Part shown: positions 34,850 to 46,521 of the stretch, one piece after another
How the letters are laid out: every line of letters begins with the position of its first letter
How positions within the stretch are numbered: the stretch's first letter is position 1
Assembly: GCA_023213395.1 (NCBI GenBank)
Contig: CM041465.1
Span: 109,313,741-109,377,740 of the forward strand
DNA: 64,000 nucleotides
Direction of reading: 5' to 3'
Source: Cycas panzhihuaensis
Lineage: Eukaryota; Cycadophyta
The notes under the pieces: generated by a model
Told to the model about the DNA's origin: nothing
Databases searched by the model: none
What the model saw: only the letters and a program-made list of their open reading frames with translations
Position numbers and translations under genes: made by a program

Positions 34850-36744
34850 CTGTGATCGTGGTAGACAACGGCGAAAACATAGGGATGGCAATGTTGAGCT
34901 TTATAGAGATGATGACTTGGGAGGACAAGGGAGTCCTACGGAGATGTGGCCTACTAAAGGTTATGAGGACGCCTCAGTACATATCATACTAGAGGCTGTT
35001 GATTGATATTGTATCACATTGGGATCAGAGGAGGTACAGTTTCCACCTACCCTAGGTGGGAGACATGACAGTGACACCAAGAGACATCAGACGGATATTG
35101 GGAGTGCCAGTGACTGGGAGGCTGGTAATACTGGGAGCGCTACCTAGCAATGAGGTAACACATAGGGAGGTAGCGATATTCTTCACCGGGGTGGACAGAT
35201 GGGAGAGGAGAGGGGTTCCTCTCCAGGCTATGGTCATGTCAGGGATTCCTCGAGTGAGGAAATTGATCACTTTGTGCATTCTATTCTGGGTTTCCCAAAA
35301 ATAGAATTATAGGGACATCCCTAGGTGATGGATGGATGTAGTACGTCGTTGTGAGGCCGATGAGAGGATGGACTGGGCTACCCTGATAGTGGTGAACCTC
35401 TCGCATAGCTGGATGCCATAAGAGTAGTGAGCAAGGGAGGACTGTCGTACAACATGTTGCTATAGTGTTGGTTGTTTGATCATTTTAGGTCAGTGGCACC
35501 AGTGGGTGGACCACACCCTATTACAGAGTGGGCCTCGATGGTCCATAGGTGGAAGAGTAGACTGAGAGGGATAGAGGACCAGGCCCATGTTCGATGCTCA
35601 GTGGAGGCTACATCGCTAGACCTCCTCACTATAACGGACCTTATAGCAGATCCATACAGGGTAATGAGTTGGGACAGCGATGATGAGGTAGGTGGAGTTG
35701 AGGTGCTCTTAAGAGATAACGATGGTAGAGATGGAGGTGATGGGGCCAACCCATCATGACTTGCAGGAGAGACAGGTCCATCAGGGACAATAGGTGGAGG
35801 AGTAAGGCCATCTGGGACTGCCGGTAGAGAGGCAAGCCTATTAGGAGCTGCAGAGGAGAGCAGGGGGCCAGTGACACAGGCTCAGAGGCGATGGATCATG
35901 AGGAGATCTAGAGAGGTGATGACAGAGCCAGTTTCAAAGAGGAGAGAGGCCCTTGTAGAGGAGGTACCAGAGGAGGAGGTATTGGCAGCTGACAGAGCAC
36001 TAGAGGGAGAGGCAGTTGCCCAAGTCAAGGAGTCGGCCGCCACACCAGGTGAGACATAGCCATTTCCTATCATCGTTTGATTGCCATATAGATATGTTGA
36101 TTTGGTTTTGGTTTGATTTGATATCCATCGGCATGTACTGATACATGGCATGCTGGATTGCAGGTACTATAGAGATTCGACAGTTGGTAGAGGCGATGGT
36201 GAGGGAAATATTCCCTCAAGTGTATGCATAAGGACAGTCGCCCATCTAGGTTGAGGATGCACCCATATCGGTAGGTTCCCATATGGAAGCATTTATCCCA
36301 TTGGTGAGGGCGAGGGATATATGGGCTGTAGAGTCCCAGGAGCATGTAGCATTCATGGGATAGCTGCATTGAGAGCTGGATGAGACTGAGAGCGAGCGGG
36401 ATGCACTACGGAGTCACGTACAGACTCTTGAGGCTCAGGGACGAGCAGGTGGACATGCTGAGAGCCAGATTCATATAGCAGTCCTAGAGGAGCATCTCCG
36501 AGGAGTGGAGAGTGAGAGGGATCGTATCCAGTCCTTATACGATCAGTTGGTGGATTAGGTGGTATCAAGGACAAGCTGGAGTAGGACACATACCTACATG
36601 GTGGCGATGACACTGAGGAGGCCACGTGATGAGGGGAGTGAGGCAGGGAGCTCACGGAGACCCAGGAGGAGCCTCGGAGGGATGTGGTCCCTAGGAGAGG
36701 GATTACATTGACCAAGAGATGATGCCCTAGGAGTAGGGCAGTAG
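34850..36744 (+). pseudogene. antisense PMD gene in element C
   Basis: Exon 1 (34,850-36,049) begins QAVIVVDNGENIGMAMLSFI. PMD hallmarks are LLIDIVSHWD, FHLP, GDMTVTPRDIRRILGVPVTG and NEVTHREVAIFFTGVDRWER (open at 35,056-35,304), then GGPHPITEWASMVHRW. One TAG sits in the PLP-VGD region where B reads CAG. From 35,472 it is open again to the acidic DDEVGGVEVL and GGDGANPS linker, followed by a Gly/Pro-rich part and Arg/Glu-rich helices. Exon 2 (36,164-36,744) reads GTIEIRQLVEAMVREIFPQ, then Glu/Arg/Leu/Gln heptad-like sequence and a Ser/Arg-rich tail. It has some TAG/TGA stops, all explicable by C-to-T. Confidence 0.85.
36050..36163 (+). other. intron of the antisense PMD gene (C)
   Basis: 114 bases, GTGAGACATA to TGGATTGCAG. 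It matches the B/D intron in place, donor, acceptor and phase. Removing it joins ...ATPG to TIEIRQLVEAM in frame. Confidence 0.82.
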
Positions 36745-37350
36745 TAGGATAGAGTATATGCATTGTATCTATTTTTGACAGGGGAAAGCACGAGCCTCCA
36801 CCGGGTTACATGTATAGAGTCATATGATTGTACCCTCCCTGCAAGGACACTGGCTTCCCACAGAGGATGTACAATGTCATATGTATGACATGACACATGA
36901 TTTTGATGTATGTATATAGATGGGGCAATTAGCACCCCATTTTGATATGTATGTTTTGTTATGTATGACATAGATGTTTTGTTATGATATTTATTTGAGA
37001 TGCACATATTTCCTTTCATGCAAGCCCATATACCTAACAGGAGTATATACGACCACCATGAATAGAGGTGATAGACATGTGTGGGGTTAGGAAATAGGGT
37101 GACACGCATGTCCACGGAGGAGCATAGAAGGATATGCGAAGGAAATACCGAGTGAGAGGAGGAGTAACGATACTCCAGAGCGTCGTCCTAATTGGGGGAT
37201 GCCGAAATAGGAGGACAAGGCCCCAAAGGAACATGGGAACACGGGTTCCGCAGGAGGAACCAGAAAGAAATGGAAGAGGCCATCCTAAGTTGTCATTCCA
37301 CCTGTGGCTGGGAGGAATGGGAACGAACTTAAGATGGTAGTTTAGGCTCA
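36745..37350. other. spacer between antisense gene and pol end (C)
   Basis: No domain seen. Homologous to the spacers in A and B/D. Confidence 0.55.
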
Positions 37351-38475
37351 TTTCGGAGCGTGGGTGAGGTGATGGCAAGGTCTCGAATAAAATTTCTTAA
37401 GGAATTCCCCATCACGGGAACAAAGATGTTTATCGTAGGTCCTTTGTGAGCGAGCTTTGGATACTAGGTTAGCCTGGTAGATGGCTAAACGCCTCTCGTC
37501 CAAAGCTTCAAGGTCCAGGAGGTGAGCCTAGCAAATCGACTCCTCATCGATGAGACCCCAAAGAGAAACTCACAAGGAAGGGATCTCCACTTCCAATGGG
37601 AGTACTGCCCCGGTACCATAAACTAGGGAGAATGGGGTCATTCTCGTGGTGGAATGAATAGAGGTGTGGTAGGCCCACAAAACGGAAGGGAGTTGAAGGT
37701 GCTAGTCCCTTTGAGACTGAGTGACAGTTTTCTTTAGGATATTAACAAGAGTCTTATTAAATGACTCTACCTAACCATTTGCCTAGGGGTAGTAAGGAGA
37801 AGAAGTTTTGTGAGAAATCTTGAACTTCTCACAAAGCTCATCCATCTCCTTGTTACAAAAAGGGGTTCCATTGTCGGTGATTAGGATGTCAGGAATCCCG
37901 AAACGATAAATGATGTGCTGGTAAACGAAGGTAGCTATCGTTTTACCAGGAGTAGTTACTAGAGAAATGGCCTCGGCCGATTTGGTGAAGCATTCCGTAG
38001 CAGTCAAGATAAACTTGTGCTATAATGAAGAAGATGGAGAGATAGCCCCAATGAGGTCAAGCCCCCACTAAGCGAAAGGCAATGGAGATATGATGGGGTG
38101 AAGGGCCTTGGAAGGTGCATGGGAGATGTTGGCATGTTCCTAACATCGCTGACATCTCAGGGCAAAGGCGTAGGCATCCTTAAAGAGGGACGTCCAAAAG
38201 TAACCCATACGGAGGATCCTATGGGCCATAGACTGGCCCCCAAAGTGGCCCCCATAAATGCCATGGTGGCATTCGCGGAGTATTTGGTCAGCTTCAGCAG
38301 GACCTCTTGTGTAATACTTCATCCATGAGGAAGTATTGGCTAACAGAAGTCTAGATACAAGATCTAACTTTACTACTAGCATCAGGGCGGTATTGCTATT
38401 GTATAAGATACTGCATATGTCACCATACCACTCATTGTCAATGAGTGGATGGGGAGAGACGTCTTGAATCGTCAA
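37351..38475 (-). pseudogene. integrase of element C
   Basis: Inserts the cDNA into host DNA. On the minus strand an H2C2 zinc-binding N-terminus (HHGIYGGHFGG to RCQRC, 38,475-38,140) is followed by the catalytic core. The first Asp is in GLDLIG near 38,060. The second is in ITDNGTPF and the Glu is in VESFNK near 37,760, so D,D,E are all visible. The C-terminal part carries EIPSL-VSL-GLIDEE and LDERRLAIYQANL, then jumps near 37,430 to EFLKKFYS. The segment matching KFRPRWVGPFVI (present in B/D) is therefore deleted, roughly 250 bases. Several TAG stops break the frame. Confidence 0.88.
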
Positions 38476-39900
38476 GATGGACTCATCAGGGAGGGAATCG
38501 TTGATGAGGGTATCGAGTGAGTTAGGAATACAAGGGTATTGGACTGGATGATCACGTTGGTGGTGTTGCCAAGCAAGTAATATCTAAACTTCTTGGTCGC
38601 ATGGACCAAGGAGAGACATTTCTTCTCGGTAGGAGAGTAGTTAAGTTCAGCAGCCATGAGAGTATGACTAATGAAATAAATAGCCCTCTCGACTCCTAAG
38701 TCATCCTCCTAAGCCAACATAGTGCCCAGGGACTCATCAGTCGCTGAGGTATAAAGAACGAAGGACCTATCGAAGCGAGGGGGTGCCAAGATAGGAGTGG
38801 AAGCGAGGGCTTCCTTAAGTCCTTCGAAGGCTTATTGGGTCTTGTCAAACCAAACAGAAGGGGCTCCCTTCTTCAATAGGTTTGTAAGGGGTTTGGCGCT
38901 CATGGCGAAGTCTTCTAAGAAGCACATAAGGAAACCAAGCCTACCTAGAAACGACTTGATCTGTCATTGGGTTCTAGGAGGCAACATGTCAAGGATTGCC
39001 TTAACTTTATTAAGGTTAATCTGTATCCCTTGTTTTGATAATTGCAGCACCGCGTGAAGATAGCCCACAAGTCAGAGGGATGATGGGCCCTAACACGTGA
39101 GAGATCCATCATGTCATCTATAAAAACCTCCAATGTATGGTCAATGAGGTCATGGAAGATGAAATAAATTACTCTTTGATAAGTAGCACCTGCATTTTTA
39201 AGACCGAAGGGCATTGCCTTAGGCAAAGGTACCCCACGGGGTGGTGAAGGTCGTCTTGTGGTGGTCTTCAGGAGATATCTGGATCTAGTTCTAGCCAGAG
39301 AAGCCATCCATCAAGGACATAACTTCGAATCTAGCGGTTCGATCAATGATTTGATCAATGAAAGGGACTGGAAAACTGTCCTTAGAACAAGCGTTGTTAA
39401 TGTTACGGAAATCGATGCATATGCAGATGGCCCAACTCTTTTTAGTAATAAGGATAATGTTGGATACCCACTTGGGGTAATCGATGGAGGTGATAAGTCC
39501 AGCATCTAACATCTTCTTAACCTCCATCTTAACGGTGGCTGAGAGCTCAGGGTGAAGAGGATGTTGCTTCTGGCACATAGGGCAGGCGCCAGGAATGGTA
39601 GTGAGATTATGAGTAACAATGGAGGGGTCAATTCCCTTCATGTCAGAATAATCGCACACAAAGACATCTTGAAACTCCTGGAACAAAAGGGAATACTCCC
39701 TCACCTCATCAGGAGAGTATTCCATCCCGACCTTAATGACCTTACCAAGGGCCAAGATTATATCTTGGGTTGCCCCCATACACATGACATTCCCCTCCTC
39801 GAAGTGGAGAGGGGCAAGGTCAACAGGAAGAGGTGGAATAAGGGATGGGATTGGGTCAACGAGTGTGGACCCAATCACACGGATCTTCTAGTGGCCAAGC
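38472..39900 (-). pseudogene. reverse transcriptase and RNase H of element C
   Basis: RT copies the RNA genome, and the linked RNase H removes the template. The N-terminal frame, 39,878-39,291, has DMKGIDPSIV, KMEVKKMLDAGLITSIDYPKW, ICICIDFRNINNAC and VMSLMDGFSG. The next frame, 39,307-38,945, has AMPFGLKNAGATYQR and VFIDDMM, the catalytic F-I-D-D box. RNase H (38,940-38,472) shows an ATDESLGTML-like strand, AIYFISHTL and ELNYSPTEKKCLSLVHA. Frames are split by indels and stops, so the protein is not made intact. It is the only Tat RT core in the window. Confidence 0.88.
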
Positions 39901-41139
39901 CTATGGTGACCAGAAGGCAAGTTAGGCGTGAAGCCCGCTAGGTACTTAAGCAAGGCTTCATCATCTTTGAAGTAATCCACCCCATGGATGACCTTAATCC
40001 AAATAGATGAAGTGCTAGAGGAAGTGGGGGCAACAGGGCCATGATGGTCGTCGGGTTGTCCGTCTTCCTCAGGATACTCTAGGAGAGAGTCTCAAAGGGG
40101 CTTCTTGGAAGGAGCAAAAGGGAGTTCCTTGAAGCCATCACCTATGGGGGGTGATGAAGAGGAAGAACCAATCGTAGGTGAGTCAATACGAGTGATGACA
40201 TGTGACACAGAAGAGTGACTAATCTCACCAATGAAAGAGGTTCTAGATGGGGATCTAGAATGGGATGGGTACAACCTACTAGTGCAGAGGAAAGAAATAG
40301 GGTGAAGACAATCCTCGTCCTCATCGTGAGACTCGTCATCACTAAATGAGGTGAGGTACCCGTAGCTCCTAATGCCAATAGGAGCGAAGTACATGAGACT
40401 ATGAGAAGAAGATGCAAGATCTTCCTCGGTGTGAGATGGATTAGGTATACCAATGGAGCAAGCCAAGGCATGAGTAGAAGGGCCTTGGCTTGCCTGATTG
40501 ACATGAAGGGTTTGTTTGGCAAGTGGGCATTTGCAGGAAACAACCCTCATTCATCCATCCTGGACGAATTTAAGTTGCCCCCAAAGGGTCAAACACATGG
40601 CTCCCATCTGGTCAATCCATGGTCAACCTAAGAGAAGGTTGTAGTCGACATCGACGTTGAGGACTACAATGTCAGTGAGGATAGTCTTGCCCTCGAGAGT
40701 GAGCGGGATCGCAACAAATCCCAATGGGGTATTTTCGCTACCATTGTAGCCTTGACATCACCATGGAATAGGTTCCAAGGCAGAAATACCAAGCTCTTGT
40801 ATAACACGTAAGGGCATGGCATTCACGGAAGAACCATTGTCGACAATAGTCCTTCACAGGGTACAGTCAGATGTATCAATGGTAATGGTAAATGGGAAGT
40901 TCCACTGACGTTCCCTTTCACATGTGAGAGGAAGGTCCTTAAGATCAAAAGAAATAATGAGTTCACAACTTTGGGTGACACCCAAAGCCTGGATGGGTGC
41001 ATCATTTGATCCTAAAGCTTCCAAAAAGAGAGCCCTTTGCTTGAGGCAGCTCCTTAGAACATCCATTAAGGACATTTCGGTAGTGACTGTATGGAGCCCA
41101 TCAACGATGGAGAAGGGCTTACCCTTCACAGTAGGCTAG
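39901..41139 (-). pseudogene. aspartic protease and acidic linker of element C
   Basis: Protease frame from 41,129, with PFSIVDGLHTV, LGSNDAPIQALGV and RQWNFPFTITIDT. The V-D-N-G-S-S-V-N-A-M-P site lies near 40,830, followed by YNLLLG and WIDQMGA near 40,620. The Ser/Asp/Glu-rich linker (40,550-40,092) links it to RT, with DSPTIGSSSSSPPIGDGF. Stops and a frameshift lie around the active-site segment. Confidence 0.85.
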
Positions 41140-43619
41140 GTAAGTGCCCTTTGAAAATTGTAATGACTAGGACGCATGGGGATGGCCTTCAGGAAAAGAG
41201 GCACTTTTAGAGGAGGGTTCTCTAGAAGAGGATCAGAAGGAATGGAAGAAGAAGCACCAGCGGCTTCTTTGGCAGCTTGAGACCGAGTAAATGCGTATAG
41301 AGGAGTAGCCTTAAGCATCTAGATTACCTTCTTTCCCTGAGTCTGGGACTACGAAGGTGAAGGAGTACATTGGTTAGGAGAACACGAGGGAGAGGATGAA
41401 TCCCAGGCACCCTTCCCTTTATTGCGGGAAGGATGGGAATTTAGTAATCTTCCTTAGTTCCCGTTGTTTTTGGATTGATTGTTGCAATCACGTTCCCCAT
41501 GTTTGGGGAATGGGTCCTTATAGACTGGTTGGTCTAGATTAGGCCTTAAGGCCCGTTTAGGGGAGAAGTCATGTCAAGGGGCATCCTTGGAATGCTGGGC
41601 CCTACAATGTGAGTCATCGTGAAAGCACTTCCCGTGAATGGAGCACCACTTCTTCTCAAGTGAAGGATCTATCTTCCTTACTTGAGGGGACTGGGCATTT
41701 CCATTCCTATGGAGGGGAGATTGGGTAGCTTGTTGAATTTGTTTATTAGAAGTTGGGGATGAAGGAGCTTGTAATTTGAGTTCCTTCATCATACGTTTGA
41801 ATGAATATATAGCGGATATGAGCAGATCTAAGGTCTTCTCAGTTGGATGAGAAGAAGACCTAGAAGATTGTTGCAGTTTAGTATCCTTGATTGGAGGTAG
41901 TGCCTTACGTCACTGTGAGGGCTTGAGAGGCTTCTTGAGTCTAGCCTAGATCTCAATAGCCTCGAGCGCTAAGCACTTTGCAATCGTGGAGTTGCATGTT
42001 GTCGCCCCCATCTTGAGGACTTCTACATGTACTTTGAGGCGAAGTGCATTAACAAAAAGGTCTCTCTTCAACTCCTTGGGTAACGTGGCCTTAGTCGAGT
42101 GAAGAAGGTCATGAAATCATCGCACAAAGTCATAATACATCTCATCGTGACCTTATTTGAGTGATAGGAGGGACTTCATTCCGCTTTCAAATAAATGAGC
42201 TACATCAAAGTAGTTGATGAATTTGTCCACCAATTACTGGAATGAAGAGATAGAATGAGCGGGAAGGCGATAGAACCACTTAAGGGCATCGCCTTACAAA
42301 GATCGAGGGAACAATTTTATTAAGATATGGTCATAAGCCCAATAATCAATACACACCATAGAAAAACTACGAACGTGCTCCGTTGGGTCTTGCGAGGAAG
42401 TTTCGTTAAATTTAGGAACTTTGGGAGGATGAGGTGGTAAGTTGGTCCTTAGTGCCTCAACGGACAATGGCATCGATCGATAGTCCATAAAGGGATGCGC
42501 CCTTGCATGGACTGTAGGATCAACAAATGGTAATGAGCAAGGAATGGATGGGGGTCGTAAACCCACCCCTCCTTGGGGAAGCACCCCTTATTGGAAAGGG
42601 ACTTAAGGATAAGCACCTTGAAAGGAAACTAAGTTCCTTTACGAAGGGGTAGTGTAAGAGGCTACGTTAGATGGTGGGAAAGAAGGGTGTAGAACTGGGT
42701 TTTTCCCATATGGGCCACCCGTAGGTGGTGCAACCCCATATGGGTGTAGTGGGTCCACACCATAAGCTGGAATGTTGTTCCCTTTACCCTACCCCTAAGG
42801 TTAAGAGATATAACCTTGGGGTATATAAAGGGAAGAACCACTAGGTTGGTTTTGGGGATACGTGGGAGTGGGTCCTACATGACTAGCGGCTAAAGAGCTA
42901 GTAGGACTTGTAGGCCTACTAGGGAATGCATACACTACATTAAGGGATGGCACATTAGCTTGGCTAGGAAAGGGTATGCTAACCCCCAACTGAGGGAAAG
43001 ACATACCACAAGACGGTCTTGAAGAACTAGGACTCTGGCGAGGGATGGAAAGTGCCACATTCGTCCCTAAGGTTGGTGTAGGAATGGAATGGGACGAACG
43101 CACAGGAACGAAAGGGTTACTCGTAGTAGGAGGGGCAAGTGTAGATGAAGAAGGTGGTAAAGGAGCAGATGAAGAAGACGCTCCACCATGCAAAACATCT
43201 TTAAACCACCTGGGACGTGATTGAAGATGAGCCGTTAGAAAGCACTCGCTAATAGCTTTCACCATATCAGCAAGAGGGGTATCTATGTGACCATTAGAGG
43301 TGGATGGGACCTCGAATGATGTAGACCCCTCAGGGTGCTCCTTGTAAGAATCACCAATTGAATGCGACCCATGGGTAGAAGGATGAATGTCGAGGGGGTG
43401 ATGTTGGTCATCCAGGTAGAAAAGGGGATCGTCACCCTCTTAGGTGGATCCTGGAATGGATGTAGGGAATTCATGAGTTCCTAATGCAAATGCGTAGTAG
43501 GCCCAATCAGAAAGGTATCCTTCCATGGTCAAATTAGAATCCAGTGATGAAAGAGGATGACACCTGAGATCTTCTAACAGTGGAGGTAAACCATGTAAGT
43601 GAGGAGAAAAGCGTCGCAT
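41140..43619 (-). pseudogene. gag of element C
   Basis: Starts at ATG 43,619 (MRRFSPHLHGLPPLLED). The N-terminal part is Pro/Ser-rich (GASSSSAPLPPSSSTLAPP). The capsid core at 42,584-42,000 has PFMDYRSMPLSVEALRTNLP and MVCIDYWAYDHILIKLFP. A Cys/His cluster, KKWCSIHGKCFHDDSHC, lies at about 41,650-41,600. The C-terminal linker to protease ends with LTKAFTRSQAAKEA-like sequence. Stops occur at several former Gln/Trp codons. The Cys/His cluster spacing is atypical for CCHC but the same in all three gags. Confidence 0.87.
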
Positions 43620-43766
43620 ATAAAGTTTATCAACACATTAGAAGAAGGAAAGGGCCATAAGGAGTGCGCATTGGGCGCTACCCAACAAAGGAGATGAAGT
43701 GGAAGGAACCACAAGGAGGTAGTAATACCAACAGAAAGGGATGAAGACTAGCTCCCTTACCGGTAA

Positions 43767-43785
43767 GTCCCCAATATGGTTGCCA
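43767..43785 (-). promoter_or_regulatory. primer binding site of element C
   Basis: Minus-strand TGGCAACCATATTGGGGAC, one base from the LTR end. It is the best preserved of the three. Confidence 0.78.
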
Positions 43786-43786
43786 G

Positions 43787-46521
43787 TAGATGCGCGTCTA
43801 TGGGATAACCACCTAGCTATGTAGGAATGGCGAAGATAATCGATGACGATATAAGGGTGCAGATAGAAACCTACAAGCGATCAAGTACCATGCAGGATGC
43901 CCCATGCGCCAGAGCACGAGTTCAGGACTTGCGAATGATACCCAACTACCTAAAGGGTGGTTCCCCACTTCAGCTAGGAAGAGGGAAGGCAAAAAGGTAG
44001 CTTGAATAGATCGAGGAGGAGGGTCCTCCCACCCTTGAATGGCCGGAAGGGGAGGAAGAGAATCCTGAAGGGTTTCCCTATAGTAGAGGGAAATGAGTAG
44101 GGACAAGGTAGGTGAATAGCCTACAGTCAAGACCTCCTCAGTTGCTCGGTTAAGCGAAGGAAAGTCAGGGAAGAAGAAGGGAGTAGGAACGATCAATTAA
44201 TTCAAAGTCCCGCCCCACCCCCCCTCAAGGTGCAACTAAGAGAAGAGAGGGTGCTAAGGTATACACAAGTAAACCAAATCAAATATAATAAGCCAAGGGG
44301 GTAAAGGCAAGGTTTACAAGCTAAAGAGAAAGGCTAAAGGGAAAAACTTCCTAAAAGCCATTTCCTACAATAGGTATGGTATATGAGATATAACATACAA
44401 AATGCAAACAAAAAAAAGAGAGTTGGTTCCCTTTTTATTTTATGTTGTCTATTTACTACTATGCAAACCTTTTTAAAAGAAAGAGAGTGAAACAAAGTAA
44501 GAACATATACCCAGGATGAGGTCGCGGTTGAAACAGTGACGCTTCCATAAGATGTCCAAATCATTCCACGAAGCAACGGCGGAGGGTCGCGGTAGGATGA
44601 AGTGTGGGGCTTTCTTACCTTCCCCGGAAAGCGACACTAAAGTGCCAAAAATGAAAAGCAAAGTAATAGCAGAAAATAAAATACTATGATAAAATACAAA
44701 TAAATGCACTTACCCAGGAGAGAGAAATGGAGGAGAAGTTCCTCGCCTCCTCCTCATACCTACAAGAAAGCATAAAGGTTCCCTTCCGGAGAAAGGAGGC
44801 TAGCAACACAAGAGAGAGCACCAAAAACATATATATATATATATGCATATACCAAAACTAAAGCTCTACACATATATGTTAGTACTCATAAATCACAAGG
44901 TTACAGTAATAAATTATGGTAAAAATTACTCAAATGGATGGTAAGTAAATAGGTGAGCCTCAGAGTGGCCCACCTCTCACAAATGGCAACCCTATCCTCC
45001 CTCAAGAAGCCACAGGGTAGCGAGGGTATGGATGTATAACTAGATGAAAACTGGGGTAACAAAAGTTTAAAAGAGCCCAAGGAAGCCCTCAATGAGCTAG
45101 AGGCAAACTGGGCCGTTGAGGGAAGGGTTGAGCTAGGAAAAGTTTCTGGGGCTTATGCATTACTCGGATGAGAGAAATGGGCCTACAAAATAGCATTGCA
45201 ACAGGTGAAAACACAGATTTCAACAGCTAGAAACAGGTCTCTAATCCTTTGCCTACTCCAGGGACAGCACGGGGGTAAAGAGGAGGGTTTGGAGGGTGAA
45301 AGCCTCTTAGGGAGTGCAAAGGTGGTATGAGATCCACCTAGCTCTATCACAAACCCTATGGAGACCTCTTTGGCCGCTGTCCTGGGCATGAAACGTAGGA
45401 AAAACGACTTAAATAATAGAGAAGAATCTAAGAGAAAGGCAAGAAACAAACTCTTGAAGTAAGATAAGAAAACTAGTGACAAACATACATAAATCTAGGC
45501 ATAAACTGAGCAAAGAAATGAATTTAAATCAATAAATACCTCAGGAGAAAGTGGGGGGCATTTGCCTCTACAAAAGCCTACTGAGAAGAGGCTGAAAAAC
45601 CTGAGAAAAGGCTAAAGTACAACAGTTATGGAGCCCCTACTGAGATGGCTAAGGAAAATCCTACTTTTGGGACCACTTGGTGACTGCCTGGGTAAGGAGA
45701 CCCTGAAAACTCCTCAAGGAGGCCCTCTCTGAGGCGTACAATGAGCTGTGAGGATGTCACAGTGAAGCCTAAGGAGAGTTGGGTGCTAAAGAGCAGTTGC
45801 AGGTCCTAGAAATGTAGTAGAGCAGTAGAAGAGAGCAGACATCAGGGTATTTTTCCTTTATAATCCTTCCAAAGAGAGCCAAAAGATTCTAAAAATGAGT
45901 TGAGATGGGCTTAAATACTCAGCCTCAACCTTAATTGAGTAATTAGGGCTCGGTTGGCACTAAGGTGGGTCGAAAGACATGTGGCAATTCTACAATAAAT
46001 GCGAGAATTGCCATGATAGTTTTAAAAAATAAATTACAACAGTCACACCATGGGAAACTTTGCGGTACCACAAAATTTACCGTGGTGCAGGACCAGAAGG
46101 CCAAACTGGCCCAAATAGCCAGCCAGGGCCATGGACTAGTGTACTAAGAGGCTGACAGGTGGGCCCAGAGGTAAACAATAGACCAAGAGCCACAAGAAAG
46201 GTAATCATGGGATTCAAGGACGTAACAAGGAGACCAAACGGTGATGGATCAACATACGAGTGATCATCACATAAATCAAGTGAGTCTTAAGGGGAGTAGG
46301 GCAGATTATGGGAAGTGACATGGCCATCAGGGTGCCACACTTGTTAGGAGTATGCCCCTGCTATAGTCATCATAGGCTAAATTGGTGTAGATGGTGCAAA
46401 CCATCTATAAAAAACATAGCATGCAAGCAAATACTCCTCATAAAAAGCAAAAATAAGGTGAGAAACATACCTGCACTTACCTGAGTTGACCTTTCCATAT
46501 CCATTCCCAGAATCTGAGAAA
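43787..46521 (-). repeat. 5' LTR of element C
   Basis: 2,735 bases. The inner end TG reads TA on the plus strand at 43,787. The outer end lacks the final CA (tgagaaa then directly gag-protease linker of D). Confidence 0.88.
46040..46090. promoter_or_regulatory. GGTACC palindrome block in U3 of C 5' LTR
   Basis: gggaaactttgcggtaccac, then aaaatttaccgtggtgc. Inverted arms flank the GGTACC core. Confidence 0.62.

Larger units (their letters stand above)
30095..46521 (-). mobile_element. Tat-type retrotransposon C, most complete copy
   Basis: 16.4 kb with both LTRs, PBS, gag, protease, RT, RNase H, integrase core, antisense PMD gene, archaeal-type RNase H and PPT. It lies inside element B/D in the same orientation. 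Neither outer edge is canonical: the 3' LTR lacks roughly its last 17 bases and the 5' LTR lacks the outermost CA/TG dinucleotide. No 5-bp duplication is visible. Instead about 300 bases of B/D occur on both sides. Confidence 0.88.

Noticed and set aside
44828-44845. AT dinucleotide run as a functional site
   Set aside because: Simple repeat inside the LTR, also at 31,124-31,140 in the partner LTR with different length.
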